Origin: Fibrobacter sp.
Lineage (GTDB): Bacteria; Fibrobacterota; Fibrobacteria; Fibrobacterales; Fibrobacteraceae
Direction: 5' to 3'
DNA: 64,000 nt
NCBI GenBank assembly: GCA_017649565.1
Contig: JAGCGO010000078.1
Span: 1 to 64,000, forward strand
In this document: piece by piece, positions 1-8,684 of the stretch
Layout of the letters: every line of letters starts with the position of its first letter
Numbering within the stretch: position 1 is the first letter of the stretch
The notes under the pieces: model-generated
Told to the model about the DNA's origin: nothing
Databases searched by the model: none
What the model saw: only the letters and a program-made list of their open reading frames with translations
Made by a program: the position numbers and the translations under genes

Positions 1-1914
1 GCGGTAGTTCTCGAGGAACACCATCTTGAGCTTGCCCTTGCAAACCGGGTCGGCGTCGATGATGGCGGCGACGGCGTTCGCGAGGCGGATAATCTGCTTG
101 GCCATCCAGTAGCCCGGAGCGGACTTACCGCCGATCATGATGGTGCGCGGCATGATTTCCTTGCCGTCCTTCAGCTGGATGTACAGGTGGATGGCATGCA
201 AAATGTTCAGGAGCTGACGCTTGTATTCGTGGATGCGCTTCACCTGCACGTCGAAGAACATGTCGGTGTCGAGGTCCACGCCCTGCGTCTGCTTGATGTA
301 CTTGGCGAGGCGTTCCTTGTTCTGCTTCTTGACGGCCATGAAGGCCTTCTGGAACTCGGGATCCTTCGCGAACGGCTCGAGCTTTCTCAGGTCGTCGAGG
401 TCCTTGACCCAGCTGTCACCGATCTTAGAGGTGATGAGCTCGGACATGGCGGGGTTGGCCTTGCGGACCCAGCGACGCGGCGTCACGCCGTTCGTCTTGT
501 TGTTGAACTTTTCAGGCCACAGTTCGTAGAAGTCCTTGAAGAGCGTGGTCTTCAGGAGGTCGCTGTGGAGGGCGGCCACGCCGTTCACGGCGAACGAACC
601 CACGATGGAGAGGTAGGCCATGCGGACCATCTTGCAGCCGCCTTCCTCGATGAGGCTCATGCGGGAAAGACGGGCGTTGTCGCCGGGCCACTTCATGCTC
701 ACCATGCGCAGGAAGCGGGCGTTGATTTCGTAGATAATCTGCAGGTGACGCGGCAGGAGCTTTTCGAACAGGCTGACGGGCCACTTTTCGAGGGCTTCGG
801 GCATCAGGGTATGGTTCGTGTAGGCGAACGTCTTGGTCACGATTTCCCAGGCGTCGTCCCATTCCATTTCTTCGATGTCGAGCAGGATGCGCATCATTTC
901 GGCAATCGAGATGGCCGGGTGCGTATCGTTCAGCTGGATGGCGACCTTCTCGGGGAAGAGCTTCCAGTCGTTGTTGTGCAGCTTCTTGAAGCGGCGGATG
1001 ATGTCCTGCAGCGAGGCGGAGCACAGGAAGTACTGTTGCTTGAGGCGCAGTTCCTTACCGTTCATGGAGGAGTCGTTCGGGTACAGCACCTTCGAGATGG
1101 TCTCGGAGAGTTCCATGTCCTGCACGGCGGCGATGTAGTCACCGTTGTTGAAGTAGGAAAGGCCGAAGTCGTCGGTGGACTTCGCGCTCCAGAGGCGCAG
1201 GTTGTTCACGGTGTTGTTCTTGTAGCCCGGAATCGGCGTATCGTAGGGCAGCGCGAGCACGTAGTCCTTGGTTTCCCAGCGGTTGCGGAGCTTGCCGTTG
1301 TCGTCGACCCAGCTTACCACGTAGCCGTAGAACGGCACCTTGATGGCGTTGGCCGGGCGGGCGATTTCCCAGGGGTTCGGGAGGCGCAGCCAGTTGTCCG
1401 GCTGTTCTTCTTGTTCGCCGTTCACAATCTTCTGGCTGAACATGCCGTATTCGTAGCGGATGCCCATGCCGGTGGCCGGGAGCTCGAGGGTAGCCATGGA
1501 ATCGAGGAAGCAGGCGGCGAGGCGGCCGAGGCCACCGTTGCCGAGACCCGCGTCGACTTCCTGTTCGCGGAGTTCTTCGAGCGTCATGCCGATTTCGTCG
1601 AGGGCTTCGACGACGGCCTTTTCAACGTCGAGGTTCAGCACGGAGTTGCCGAGCGTACGGCCGATGAGGAATTCGAGGGAGAGGTAGTAGACGCGCTTGA
1701 CGTCCTTTTCGTAATAGGTGTTCTGGGTCTTGATCCAGCGGTCGACGAGACGGTCACGGACCGCGTATGCAACGGCGAGGAACTTCTCGTGGTCGGTCAC
1801 AGTGAAGTTGCTGCGAGCGAGCGTGTGGTGGATGTGATCGGTAAATGCTTGGCGGAATGCGTCGGCATCTGTACCGAGAACCGGGATTTCTTTAGCGTTT
1901 TTGGCTTTGGCCAT
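1..1914 (-). CDS. glgP: Glycogen phosphorylase, C-terminal end outside window
   Basis: GT35 phosphorylase that removes glucose-1-phosphate from glycogen using pyridoxal phosphate. The 638 codons present cover about three quarters of the usual ~820. Visible family signatures include DAGLGNGGLGRLAACFLD (about residues 120-137), VAIQLNDTHPAISIAEMMR, TFAYTNHTLMPEALE, VNGVAALHSDLLK and TNGVTPRRW. The PLP-binding lysine motif near the C-terminus lies beyond base 1 and cannot be checked. The ATG at 1914 is preceded on the minus strand by AGGTGA at SD distance. The gene is divergent from the lipoprotein at 2069, so the 154-bp gap should hold both promoters. Glycogen storage is well known in Fibrobacter. 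The family call is firm. Confidence 0.97.
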   Translation of the reverse strand, partial: MAKAKNAKEIPVLGTDADAFRQAFTDHIHHTLARSNFTVTDHEKFLAVAYAVRDRLVDRWIKTQNTYYEKDVKRVYYLSLEFLIGRTLGNSVLNLDVEKAVVEALDEIGMTLEELREQEVDAGLGNGGLGRLAACFLDSMATLELPATGMGIRYEYGMFSQKIVNGEQEEQPDNWLRLPNPWEIARPANAIKVPFYGYVVSWVDDNGKLRNRWETKDYVLALPYDTPIPGYKNNTVNNLRLWSAKSTDDFGLSYFNNGDYIAAVQDMELSETISKVLYPNDSSMNGKELRLKQQYFLCSASLQDIIRRFKKLHNNDWKLFPEKVAIQLNDTHPAISIAEMMRILLDIEEMEWDDAWEIVTKTFAYTNHTLMPEALEKWPVSLFEKLLPRHLQIIYEINARFLRMVSMKWPGDNARLSRMSLIEEGGCKMVRMAYLSIVGSFAVNGVAALHSDLLKTTLFKDFYELWPEKFNNKTNGVTPRRWVRKANPAMSELITSKIGDSWVKDLDDLRKLEPFAKDPEFQKAFMAVKKQNKERLAKYIKQTQGVDLDTDMFFDVQVKRIHEYKRQLLNILHAIHLYIQLKDGKEIMPRTIMIGGKSAPGYWMAKQIIRLANAVAAIIDADPVCKGKLKMVFLENYR

Positions 1915-2068
1915 GATTCACCTGTTTGTTAAAAAGTTATTTAAAGAGTTGTTTCTAGCTCAAGTTTAGAAATATTTACGCTCTGTTGGGGGATTTTATG
2001 GCCCATAAACCCTATTTATGTGATTAAATATACTTTTACGCTTGTTTTTCGGGGCAAAAAACTAAATT

Positions 2069-3130
2069 GTGAATATGCGTTTATCTATTAGCTTTACAAA
2101 AAGTGTATTTCCTTTCTGCAGCGTCCTGGCTCTTGCCTTGACAGCAGCCCTTGCCGGTTGCGGGGATGATTCCTCCTCTTCTCCTTCTGCTCCGGCTCAA
2201 ACTCCAACGAGTTCTTCGGGGGCGCTGCTCCCTGATGCTGGCACGACCCCGGCAAATTCTTCGGGATCTCTCCCGGATGCCGGTACGAATCCGACGAGTT
2301 CACCGGATGCTGCCGACCCGACGAGTTCTGGCATCGCTGCGCCAGAAAATGGCTCCTTCACTTTTGCAACGACCCCGGGTGCACTTGCGCTTGCTCCGGA
2401 TGAAGATGGCTTCTACGATATGGGTGATGTCTATAAGGCTGTACCCCAGACGAGCAAGATCGCTTTCGTGATTCGACATTCCAAGCGCGAGAAGAGCAAT
2501 TTGGGTACGGAATCTCAGTTGACTCCGATCGGTATCCAGATGGCTCAAACGCTCGGCACAAAACTTGTGGGTGAAGAGCCCTTCTATTACGCATCGACTA
2601 ATTTTGTTCGCACGCGAGAAACCTGTAAGAATATCGCGGTGGGTCGCGGCGAAACCGATGTGGAAGTCGTGACGTGGGATGGCATTGACGGCGGTTACTT
2701 CTTGACCGTTCCTACGGATACGCTGGATGCCCTTGTTTCTAATAAGGGTGGAAATCAGAAATATATTGCACAGTATGCATATGGCGCACCTTTTACGAAT
2801 GCCTCAATAGCTTCTATACTTCCGGGTTATTTCTATGACTTGTTCGAACGCGGAAACCAGTTTGTGAACGAAGTGATTGTCGCGAATATGCCGACTTGGA
2901 AACGCGTGAGTGTTCTTGTAAGCCACGATATGCTTCTCGAACCGCTGATTGCATTCGTATCGAACAGGACGATAGACCTGAAATTCTACCAGACTCCGTT
3001 CCGCTGGGTCAACTACTTGTCCGGTATTGCTGTGATTGTTGATGAGGCGGGCGCTGTGACTGCGCTTCCTGTCCGTGGCGATTCTGTAGGCTGGATGCGT
3101 CCTGCCGATGAAGTGGATGAATCGCTGTAA
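2069..3130 (+). CDS. Lipoprotein with histidine-phosphatase domain
   Basis: 353 residues from a GTG at 2069; an in-frame ATG two codons later (2075) is an equally possible start. An N-terminal signal with lipobox L-A-G-C (Cys31) precedes GDDSSSS, the typical Fibrobacter lipoprotein start. Residues ~35-110 are a Ser/Pro/Thr linker with an imperfect repeat (S-S-G-x-L-P-D-A-G-T). The globular part begins near residue 125 with FVIRHSKRE, matching the RHG motif of the histidine phosphatase superfamily but with Ser in place of Gly. A later VSHDMLLEP (about residue 285) fits the second catalytic histidine. A phosphatase acting outside the inner membrane is inferred; the substrate is unknown. The stop overlaps the next start by one base (TAATG), so the two genes are translationally coupled. 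Confidence 0.8.
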   Translation: MNMRLSISFTKSVFPFCSVLALALTAALAGCGDDSSSSPSAPAQTPTSSSGALLPDAGTTPANSSGSLPDAGTNPTSSPDAADPTSSGIAAPENGSFTFATTPGALALAPDEDGFYDMGDVYKAVPQTSKIAFVIRHSKREKSNLGTESQLTPIGIQMAQTLGTKLVGEEPFYYASTNFVRTRETCKNIAVGRGETDVEVVTWDGIDGGYFLTVPTDTLDALVSNKGGNQKYIAQYAYGAPFTNASIASILPGYFYDLFERGNQFVNEVIVANMPTWKRVSVLVSHDMLLEPLIAFVSNRTIDLKFYQTPFRWVNYLSGIAVIVDEAGAVTALPVRGDSVGWMRPADEVDESL

Positions 3131-3870
3131 TGAGAATCGCACTTCTGGGCTCTACAGGGCTTATCGGCAAAAATGTCGTTCAGCTGCTAGCTCGGTTGGA
3201 TGAAGTAGAAAGCGTTTATTGTCCGGTACGTTCCATCCCCAATTTAGGACAGATGGGCGTCTTGCAGGGAGCTTCGAAGTTCAAGTTCGATGTCGTTGAT
3301 TTTGACGAGTTGCTGAAAAACCAATCTGAAAATCAGTGGAAGTCAAAAATTTGTTTGAAGTTTAGCGGTTGCGATGCTGTGGTGTGCTGTCTGGGGACGA
3401 CCCGGAAACAGGCGGGGAGCCGCAGTGCCCAGGAACGGGTTGATGTGCGCCTGCCTCTCACTTTTGCTGCGATTGCCAAGAAGCAGGGTGTAAAGCATTT
3501 TCTTTGTGTAAGCGCCCAGGGAGCGAACTCGCATTCGCCGTTCTTCTACAACCGGCTCAAGGGAATGCTCGAAGAGGGCTTGACCATGATGAACTTTGAA
3601 TCGCTTACCCTGGTACGTCCGTCGCTTTTGCTCGGAAAACACAAGGATAGGCGTTTTGGCGAGGAACTGATGCAAAAGATTTTCGGCAAGCATCCCGAAT
3701 GGATTCCCGATAGGATTCGTCCCGTGCTTGCCGAGACAGTCGCTGCGCACCTAGTCGCATCGCTGCTCAAACCGCCGACACAGCATGTGTGCGCCAGTGA
3801 TGGCGTGAAAGGCAAGCGCATTATATATAACCGCGTGCTCGCGCAAACAAAAATCGATGAATTGTTTTAA
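3130..3870 (+). CDS. NAD(P)-binding oxidoreductase, HTATIP2/YbjT-like
   Basis: 246 residues. The N-terminal Rossmann motif is LLGSTGLIGKNV (GxxGxxG, residues 5-16). CCLGTTRKQAGS, VKHFLCVSAQGAN, a Y-N-R-L-K-G segment and VRPSLLLG follow the pattern of atypical short-chain dehydrogenases (NAD(P)H-binding, HTATIP2/Tip30-like family). Substrate unknown. It is coupled to the preceding lipoprotein by a TAATG overlap, although the two products would sit in different compartments. The gap after the stop is filled almost entirely by 7-bp repeats. Confidence 0.8.
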   Translation: MRIALLGSTGLIGKNVVQLLARLDEVESVYCPVRSIPNLGQMGVLQGASKFKFDVVDFDELLKNQSENQWKSKICLKFSGCDAVVCCLGTTRKQAGSRSAQERVDVRLPLTFAAIAKKQGVKHFLCVSAQGANSHSPFFYNRLKGMLEEGLTMMNFESLTLVRPSLLLGKHKDRRFGEELMQKIFGKHPEWIPDRIRPVLAETVAAHLVASLLKPPTQHVCASDGVKGKRIIYNRVLAQTKIDELF

Positions 3871-3874
3871 GGGG

Positions 3875-3950
3875 CTAGAATCTAGGATCTAGAGGCCCGA
3901 ACCTCGAGCCTCGAACCTGGAGCCTCGAACCTCGAACCTCGAACCTCGAA
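3875..3950. repeat. 7-bp tandem array (CTAGANN and CCTCGAA units)
   Basis: Three CTAG-type heptamers (ctagaat, ctaggat, ctagagg) at 3875-3895 are followed, after a 6-base joint, by seven CCTCGAA-type heptamers at 3902-3950. The array spans nearly the whole gap between two convergent stop codons (3870 and 3954). Confidence 0.9.
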
Positions 3951-3953
3951 CCT

Positions 3954-5156
3954 TTACTTAAACTTCCAGAACTTGTACAGGAACTTGGCGCTTTGCACGG
4001 GAGTCTTGAGGAAGGCTCTCTTCTTGTATCCGCCGAGCGCGAATCCTTGCAATACCTTGTAGAGCCCGACCTGGTCTTCGCGGTTCAGCGCGAGCAGGAA
4101 CTTACGGAACTTGAGTTCAAAGTCGTGCATCTTGCCGAAGTAGCTGTAGCAGCGCTTTTCGTACTGCTTCAGGAATTCCTTGGAGAGGTCGCCGCGTCCG
4201 AGTCCGTCGCTTACGTATTGGGCGCAGAAGCGGCCCGCCCGCATCGCGGAAGCGATGCCACCACCCGTGAGCGGGTTGGTGTGGTGGGCGGCATCGCCCA
4301 CCAGGGCGAAGCGGTCCAGCGTGTAGTTCTTGATGATGCTCGAGACGGGGATAATCCCGCCGACGGTGTAGTTGATCTTGGCTCCGGGGAACAGCTTTTC
4401 AAGCCATTCCATCGTGATGTCGAGGATGTTCCCGTCGTGCTTTCCGTTCGCGAGGAAGCCCGCGCCGAAGTTGGTCACGTTCGACTTCTGTTTCGGGAAA
4501 CTCCAGATGTATCCGTCGTTGATAAAGTCGTGGCCCTGCCAGAAGGTGAGGTAGTCGGGCTTGGTCAGGAGCCCCTGCACCTGGATGTCCACCCCGGTAC
4601 AAGTCTCGTTCGGTTTCTGCACGCAGTCAAGGCCGACCATGCGGCCGATACGGCTTTCCACGCCGTCCGCGGCGATGACCATCTTTGCAAAGATTTCCTG
4701 CGTTCCCGTTTCGGTGACGGTACCGTCGCCGTTCCCCTTGCCGAGGGAGACTCTCACCATGCGTTCGCGGCCTTCGACATCGCTTACGTACGTGGCGCGT
4801 GCGCAGGTCACGACCTGTGCGCCTTCGTCTTCGGCCAGCTTGGCGAGCCACGGGTCAAAGATTTCGCGGTTCAGCATGATACCCGTGCCCGGTTTCGGGA
4901 CCTCGATGTTCACGCCGTTCGGCCCATATATATATAGTCCGTTGATGATGCTCTCGATGCAGCTTTCGTCGATGGGACCGTAGGTCTGCAGGTCGGCAAG
5001 CGTCGTGCTCGCTTCGCCGCAGCGGACCGGGTAGCCAATGCGTTCGCGCTTTTCGAGAAGAAGCACCTTGTGCCCTTCGCGGGCGAGGTTACGTGCCGCG
5101 ACGGACCCGGCGGGGCCCGCGCCGATGACTACGACGTCGTAACAGGAATCAAGCAT
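3954..5156 (-). CDS. Geranylgeranyl reductase family flavoprotein
   Basis: 400-residue FAD-dependent oxidoreductase. The N-terminal dinucleotide fold is VVVIGAGPAGSVAARNLA (residues ~9-26) with LLLEKRERIGYPVRCGE behind it. VIAADGVESRIGRMVG (about 165) and FALVGDAAHHTNPLTGGGI (about 285) are the other two FAD motifs. The family (GGR/digeranylgeranylglycerophospholipid reductase-like) saturates prenyl chains of lipids or quinones. It overlaps the upstream ferredoxin gene by 8 bp, which makes that ferredoxin the likely electron donor. In a bacterium the substrate is more likely a prenyl quinone or polyprenol than an archaeal lipid; that is inference. Confidence 0.9.
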   Translation of the reverse strand: MLDSCYDVVVIGAGPAGSVAARNLAREGHKVLLLEKRERIGYPVRCGEASTTLADLQTYGPIDESCIESIINGLYIYGPNGVNIEVPKPGTGIMLNREIFDPWLAKLAEDEGAQVVTCARATYVSDVEGRERMVRVSLGKGNGDGTVTETGTQEIFAKMVIAADGVESRIGRMVGLDCVQKPNETCTGVDIQVQGLLTKPDYLTFWQGHDFINDGYIWSFPKQKSNVTNFGAGFLANGKHDGNILDITMEWLEKLFPGAKINYTVGGIIPVSSIIKNYTLDRFALVGDAAHHTNPLTGGGIASAMRAGRFCAQYVSDGLGRGDLSKEFLKQYEKRCYSYFGKMHDFELKFRKFLLALNREDQVGLYKVLQGFALGGYKKRAFLKTPVQSAKFLYKFWKFK

Positions 5157-5343
5157 CGTCCACCTCCGTGATCTTCAAGGCGCCGACGGGGCATGCTTTG
5201 GTACAAATTCCGCAGCATATGCACTTTTCGGGGTCAATTTGTAGTTCCAGACCGTACATGTCGAGTGCCATTTTGGGACACATGCCGACACAGCCTGCAC
5301 AGGCGAGACAAACTTTTCTGTCGTGAACGAGCTTTTTCATCAT
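5149..5343 (-). CDS. Two-cluster 4Fe-4S ferredoxin
   Basis: 64 residues if started at the first of two adjacent ATGs (5343 or 5340). Two complete CxxCxxCxxxCP motifs are visible: C12-C15-C18-C22 and C41-C44-C47-C51, so two [4Fe-4S] clusters are expected. The open frame runs further upstream, but that extension has no ferredoxin features and overlaps the promoter region of the divergent gene at 5475. The stop lies inside the start of the flavoprotein gene (8-bp overlap), so the two form one unit. No strong SD was seen. Confidence 0.9.
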   Translation of the reverse strand: MMKKLVHDRKVCLACAGCVGMCPKMALDMYGLELQIDPEKCICCGICTKACPVGALKITEVDDA

Positions 5344-5474
5344 ATTTAATATAGCAAATAGTCCCTGATACCGGATCGGAGAAATATTTTTATAAAATAC
5401 ATAAATATCGAATGTTAGAGACTGATACGTTTTTTTGCAAAATGATGTATTATTAAGGGAAAGGAGAACCCTAT

Positions 5475-6953
5475 ATGAACTTAAAAAAAGTAATTGCGTT
5501 GACTTTTGTCGCTTCCGCTCTAGCATTTGCTCAGGAGGAAGCTCCGGTTGAACCGCAGGCAGCGCCTGCTCCAGAGCCGGTTGCCGCCGAATCTGCCCCG
5601 GCGGAAACGGTCACAGAAGCGGCCCCTGCTGCGGAACCGCAGCCGGAGTCGGCTGCGACTACTGCTACGGAAGCGGAACAGGTTGCGGCGCCAGATTCTG
5701 TCCAGGCTCCGGCTCAGGACCCGGTTGCTGCAGCGGCTCCCGCCGCCGCGCCTGCCGCACCTGATTCGGCTGCGCCTGTCGTGCAGGAAGCCGAAACGCA
5801 AGTGGCCGTGCCTCCTCCGGCAGCGCCGGCAGCGACTCCTGTTGCCGAGGTGGCGGCGCAACCGGCCCCAGAACCGGTCAGAAAGGGTCCTCCTCCCAAG
5901 ACTCCGTTTACGGTTGCTCGCGGCAATGCTTTCAACATGGTGGAAAACGAAGCCGCTCCTGACAATGTCGACCTCTTGCTGAAAAACCGCCTTGTCAAGT
6001 TTGCCGGGCAGAAGTTCGTCTATGTGGAACCTGCCGGAGAAAAGGGCGTCGTTTCCTTGGGCAATTTCTTCGGAGCGATGGACCTGTCGGGTGATCTCGG
6101 CCGTGCGACCGTAGGTTATGCGAACTTCGGCTTCGCTGCCGAGTTGCGCTTGAGCCTTGGCCAGATTGCCGTTGACGATGACGAAGCAAAAAAGAGGGGC
6201 TCCTATGCCGGCGATGACTGGGGCCTTACGTTGTCCAAGGTTATCGGAGGACTCGTGGTGACTGCGGGTGCCGACTGGGTGACCAATGCAGACGAGATGA
6301 ATGTCACTCCCGTGAATGGTCCTAAGGTCGAGCAGCGCTTCCGCGACCTGGTAGGCTCGCTTATGATTTCCGACGGCCCGATGGCTACGAAGCATTTCTG
6401 GTCCCTGGGTGTCGCCTTTGTTCGTCATGAGAACGAGAATGAAGTTGCAAACCGCGTTGTGAACGAAGATGTGGATTCCCGCACGACAGTTGTGCCTGTG
6501 TTTAACTATGGTACTCCGGCCCTGCGTTCGGAACGTGCGAACCTGTATCTGGGCATGAACACTTCTTTCCCCATAACCGTATTCGATCAGACGGAATCTG
6601 TCGATTCCCAGCGTAATAAAGTCGTTAAGACATCGCAGTACCATCTGGGGGCAACTCTCGTGCCGAACATCGTGGCCGAAGTCCTTATGAACAAGAACGT
6701 GATGTTCTTTGGCGAAGCGAATTACGAATGGAACGTGATCCGCTATATCTGGGGTAAGGATATAACCGGACAGAACTACACTATCCAGCAGAGCTTGACG
6801 GACAAGGTTAACGCTTCTATTGGAACGCGCTTCCAGTACGACAACCTGGTTGCCTGTGAATTCTCTCTCGGGGATTCGTTCTTCACCGATACCAAGGCCA
6901 TCTTTAATGGCGAGGGAGTTTTCGTTAAGTTCGGCGGATTCATTTATTTCTAA
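5475..6953 (+). CDS. Outer-membrane beta-barrel protein with Ala/Pro-rich N-terminus
   Basis: 492 residues. A good SD (AAGGAG at 5461) precedes the ATG. The signal peptide is probably cleaved after A-F-A (residue ~19). Residues ~20-138 are low-complexity Ala/Pro/Glu (EPVAAESAPAET-type), a likely periplasmic or peptidoglycan-spanning linker. From ~180 on, alternating hydrophobic/polar strands and a C-terminal ...GGFIYF ending in Phe suggest a beta-barrel. No specific family recognised. A bidirectional terminator follows at once. Confidence 0.75.
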   Translation: MNLKKVIALTFVASALAFAQEEAPVEPQAAPAPEPVAAESAPAETVTEAAPAAEPQPESAATTATEAEQVAAPDSVQAPAQDPVAAAAPAAAPAAPDSAAPVVQEAETQVAVPPPAAPAATPVAEVAAQPAPEPVRKGPPPKTPFTVARGNAFNMVENEAAPDNVDLLLKNRLVKFAGQKFVYVEPAGEKGVVSLGNFFGAMDLSGDLGRATVGYANFGFAAELRLSLGQIAVDDDEAKKRGSYAGDDWGLTLSKVIGGLVVTAGADWVTNADEMNVTPVNGPKVEQRFRDLVGSLMISDGPMATKHFWSLGVAFVRHENENEVANRVVNEDVDSRTTVVPVFNYGTPALRSERANLYLGMNTSFPITVFDQTESVDSQRNKVVKTSQYHLGATLVPNIVAEVLMNKNVMFFGEANYEWNVIRYIWGKDITGQNYTIQQSLTDKVNASIGTRFQYDNLVACEFSLGDSFFTDTKAIFNGEGVFVKFGGFIYF

Positions 6954-6972
6954 CCGGAACTTCCCGAAAAAA

Positions 6973-7002
6973 AGAAAGGCCGTCGCAAAGACGGCTTTTC
7001 TT
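6973..7002. terminator. Bidirectional intrinsic terminator
   Basis: GCCGTC / GACGGC stem (6979-6984 with 6990-6995), loop gcaaa, A-rich on the left and T-rich on the right. It serves the convergent genes ending at 6953 (+) and 7033 (-). Confidence 0.85.
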
Positions 7003-7032
7003 GTATATAGTTGATTTCTGGCGGGTGATCGA

Positions 7033-7863
7033 CTAGAGGAACCAGAGGCTCAGGCCAAGATTGATGGCTCTGAGTCTTGTCCCTTCCATGACCTTGCATT
7101 TGTTTTTGTCGATCTTTGAACTCTGTACGCTGTCGTCTTCGTACAGCATGATGCTCGTTGCATCCGGATAGAGGTCCGCGAGTCCGACGTAGAAGCGGGC
7201 GTTAACGCTCAGGTGGTCGGGAATGATGTAGAAACCCACGCCCATGGCGACGCCGAAGCCGAAAGTCGCCTGTTCGACATCGTCGCCGTAGTCATCGGGT
7301 CTTTCCACCGTGATGTCGCTGCCGGGAACATGGATGTCGCCCATTTCGGCGTCATATTCTAGTTTGTTGCTGAGGTTCAGGTTGAGTTGCGGACCGACTT
7401 CGAAGAATGCGCGCGGATGGAGCACAGCCCTGAACAGTAACGGGAGAGCCAGGTTGCTCTGAGTCAGCTGGATTTCGATTTCATCGTAATCCTGCGTCAG
7501 CTTGAAGTATTCAAAGTGCAGTTCCGGGGTGAACCACAGAACGTCTATAATTTCGAATCGTGCGGCGACGCCGACATCAAAGCCCCAGCCGCTTGCTTCA
7601 TCGTCGGCTCCGTTCAGGTCCTCGGTTCCCCAGTAGTTCGCAATGTTGTAGCCACCGCGGATGCCGATACCGGCGGTCGCGTTGCGGACTTTCTTGACGG
7701 GCTGCTCGGCCGTTGTCTGGTCTATTTGAGAGAGCGTGTCCTGCTGGGCGGTAGCGGCCGGTTTGGTTACGGGCGCCTGCTGGGCATTGGAATCCTGTTC
7801 TTGGGCGAATACGCAAGTGGCTGCAAGAAGGATTGCAGATGCGATTGTTGTAGCTCTTTTCAT
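7033..7863 (-). CDS. Outer-membrane beta-barrel (porin-like) protein
   Basis: 276 residues from the ATG at 7863, chosen because GGAGAAAC stands at SD distance and a clear signal peptide follows (MKRATTIASAILLAATCVFA|QE). Residues ~20-60 are a Gln/Ala/Thr-rich linker. The rest (GIGIRGGYNIANYWG..., WFTPELHFEYF, FFEVGPQLNLNLSN, LSVNARFYVGLADL, INLGLSLWFL) has the strand pattern of OmpA/opacity-type barrels of the 'porin family / outer membrane beta-barrel' group. Function unknown. Confidence 0.8.
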   Translation of the reverse strand: MKRATTIASAILLAATCVFAQEQDSNAQQAPVTKPAATAQQDTLSQIDQTTAEQPVKKVRNATAGIGIRGGYNIANYWGTEDLNGADDEASGWGFDVGVAARFEIIDVLWFTPELHFEYFKLTQDYDEIEIQLTQSNLALPLLFRAVLHPRAFFEVGPQLNLNLSNKLEYDAEMGDIHVPGSDITVERPDDYGDDVEQATFGFGVAMGVGFYIIPDHLSVNARFYVGLADLYPDATSIMLYEDDSVQSSKIDKNKCKVMEGTRLRAINLGLSLWFL

Positions 7864-8014
7864 AGTTTCTCCATTAAACCTGGAAATACGTTGGTTGTAT
7901 ACCCCTCTAAAGATAGAATGTTTTTGAACGCAGATTAGGTGAATTAGCCGAAATGGGCAAGTTTTTCCCAAAAACATCCTTTTTTATACTATTTTTGTAG
8001 GAAAATGGTGGAGA

Positions 8015-8560
8015 ATGGAAATGAACTATTTGATTGTGCCTGGTTTGAACAATTCCGGTCCTGCCCATTGGCAGAGTTTTTGGGCGAAGAGTTTGCCGAA
8101 CGCGACGCGTGTGGTCCAACGTTGCTGGGACAAGCCCGAAAAAGAAGAATGGATCAAGACGCTTGACGATGCCGTCGCGAAAATGCCTCCCGATACCATT
8201 ATTGTCGCCCACAGCCTCGGGGTGGCGACGACGGTAATGTGGCTTGCGAAAAGGGTCGAGCAGGGGAGTGTCCCTGCGCAGATCAAGGGTGTTTTCCTTG
8301 TTTCTCCGAGCGACGTGGACAACATCGAGGTAATCCATTCCTTTGCCCCGATGCCGCTGAACAAGTTGCCTGTGCCTGCCTGCGTGGTGGCTAGCGACAA
8401 CGACCAGTTCGTCACCATGGAACGGGCCCGTTTTTTTGCCGATGCGTGGGGCGCTAAGATTTTCGGGGCCGGTGCGCTCGGCCATATCAACGCCGAATCG
8501 AACCTGGGCGAATGGGAGCAGGGGCGCAAGTTCCTCGCTGAATTCGAAAAAACGCTTTAA
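8015..8560 (+). CDS. RBBP9/YdeN-type serine hydrolase
   Basis: 181 residues with alpha/beta-hydrolase features of the small RBBP9/YdeN family: N-terminal YLIVPGLNNSGPAHWQSFW, nucleophile elbow VAHSLGVAT (about 63-71), acidic residue in ASDNDQFV (about 127-134) and histidine in LGHINAES (about 158-165). Cytoplasmic; natural substrate unknown in the family. ATG at 8015 or two codons later. It is transcribed from the gap opposite the barrel gene at 7033-7863. Confidence 0.85.
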   Translation: MEMNYLIVPGLNNSGPAHWQSFWAKSLPNATRVVQRCWDKPEKEEWIKTLDDAVAKMPPDTIIVAHSLGVATTVMWLAKRVEQGSVPAQIKGVFLVSPSDVDNIEVIHSFAPMPLNKLPVPACVVASDNDQFVTMERARFFADAWGAKIFGAGALGHINAESNLGEWEQGRKFLAEFEKTL

Positions 8561-8603
8561 AATCGTCAAAAAGAACATTTTTCAAAAAAAGTTTTAGGGA
8601 GCC

Positions 8604-8632
8604 TTGACGGGTTCCCTAAAAATATCTATATA
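8604..8632 (+). promoter_or_regulatory. Sigma-70-type promoter of the arsR-permease operon
   Basis: -35 TTGACG (8604-8609), exactly 17-bp spacer, -10 TATATA (8627-8632). This predicts transcription starting near 8639-8641, at the edge of the palindrome at 8640-8655. Upstream in-frame start codons for the repressor therefore lie in the promoter and are not used. Confidence 0.7.
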
Positions 8633-8639
8633 TGAATAC

Positions 8640-8655
8640 ATGAATAGTTGTTCAT
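8640..8655. promoter_or_regulatory. Probable ArsR/SmtB operator
   Basis: Perfect inverted repeat ATGAA-N6-TTCAT (ATGAATAGTTGTTCAT), flanked by further A/T symmetry (TATATGAA...TTCATATA). It matches the TGAA...TTCA style of metal-sensing ArsR/SmtB operators and sits at the predicted transcription start, so a bound repressor would block its own operon. Confidence 0.65.
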
Positions 8656-8684
8656 ATATTAAAAACAAGTCGGGCGACATTTCG

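Noticed and set aside
187..1932. Long plus-strand frame at the left edge
   Set aside because: It is antisense to glycogen phosphorylase, whose motifs are continuous over the whole stretch.
5344..5526. N-terminal extension of the ferredoxin
   Set aside because: It overlaps the start of the divergent barrel gene, and the ferredoxin motif begins right after the ATG pair at 5340/5343.
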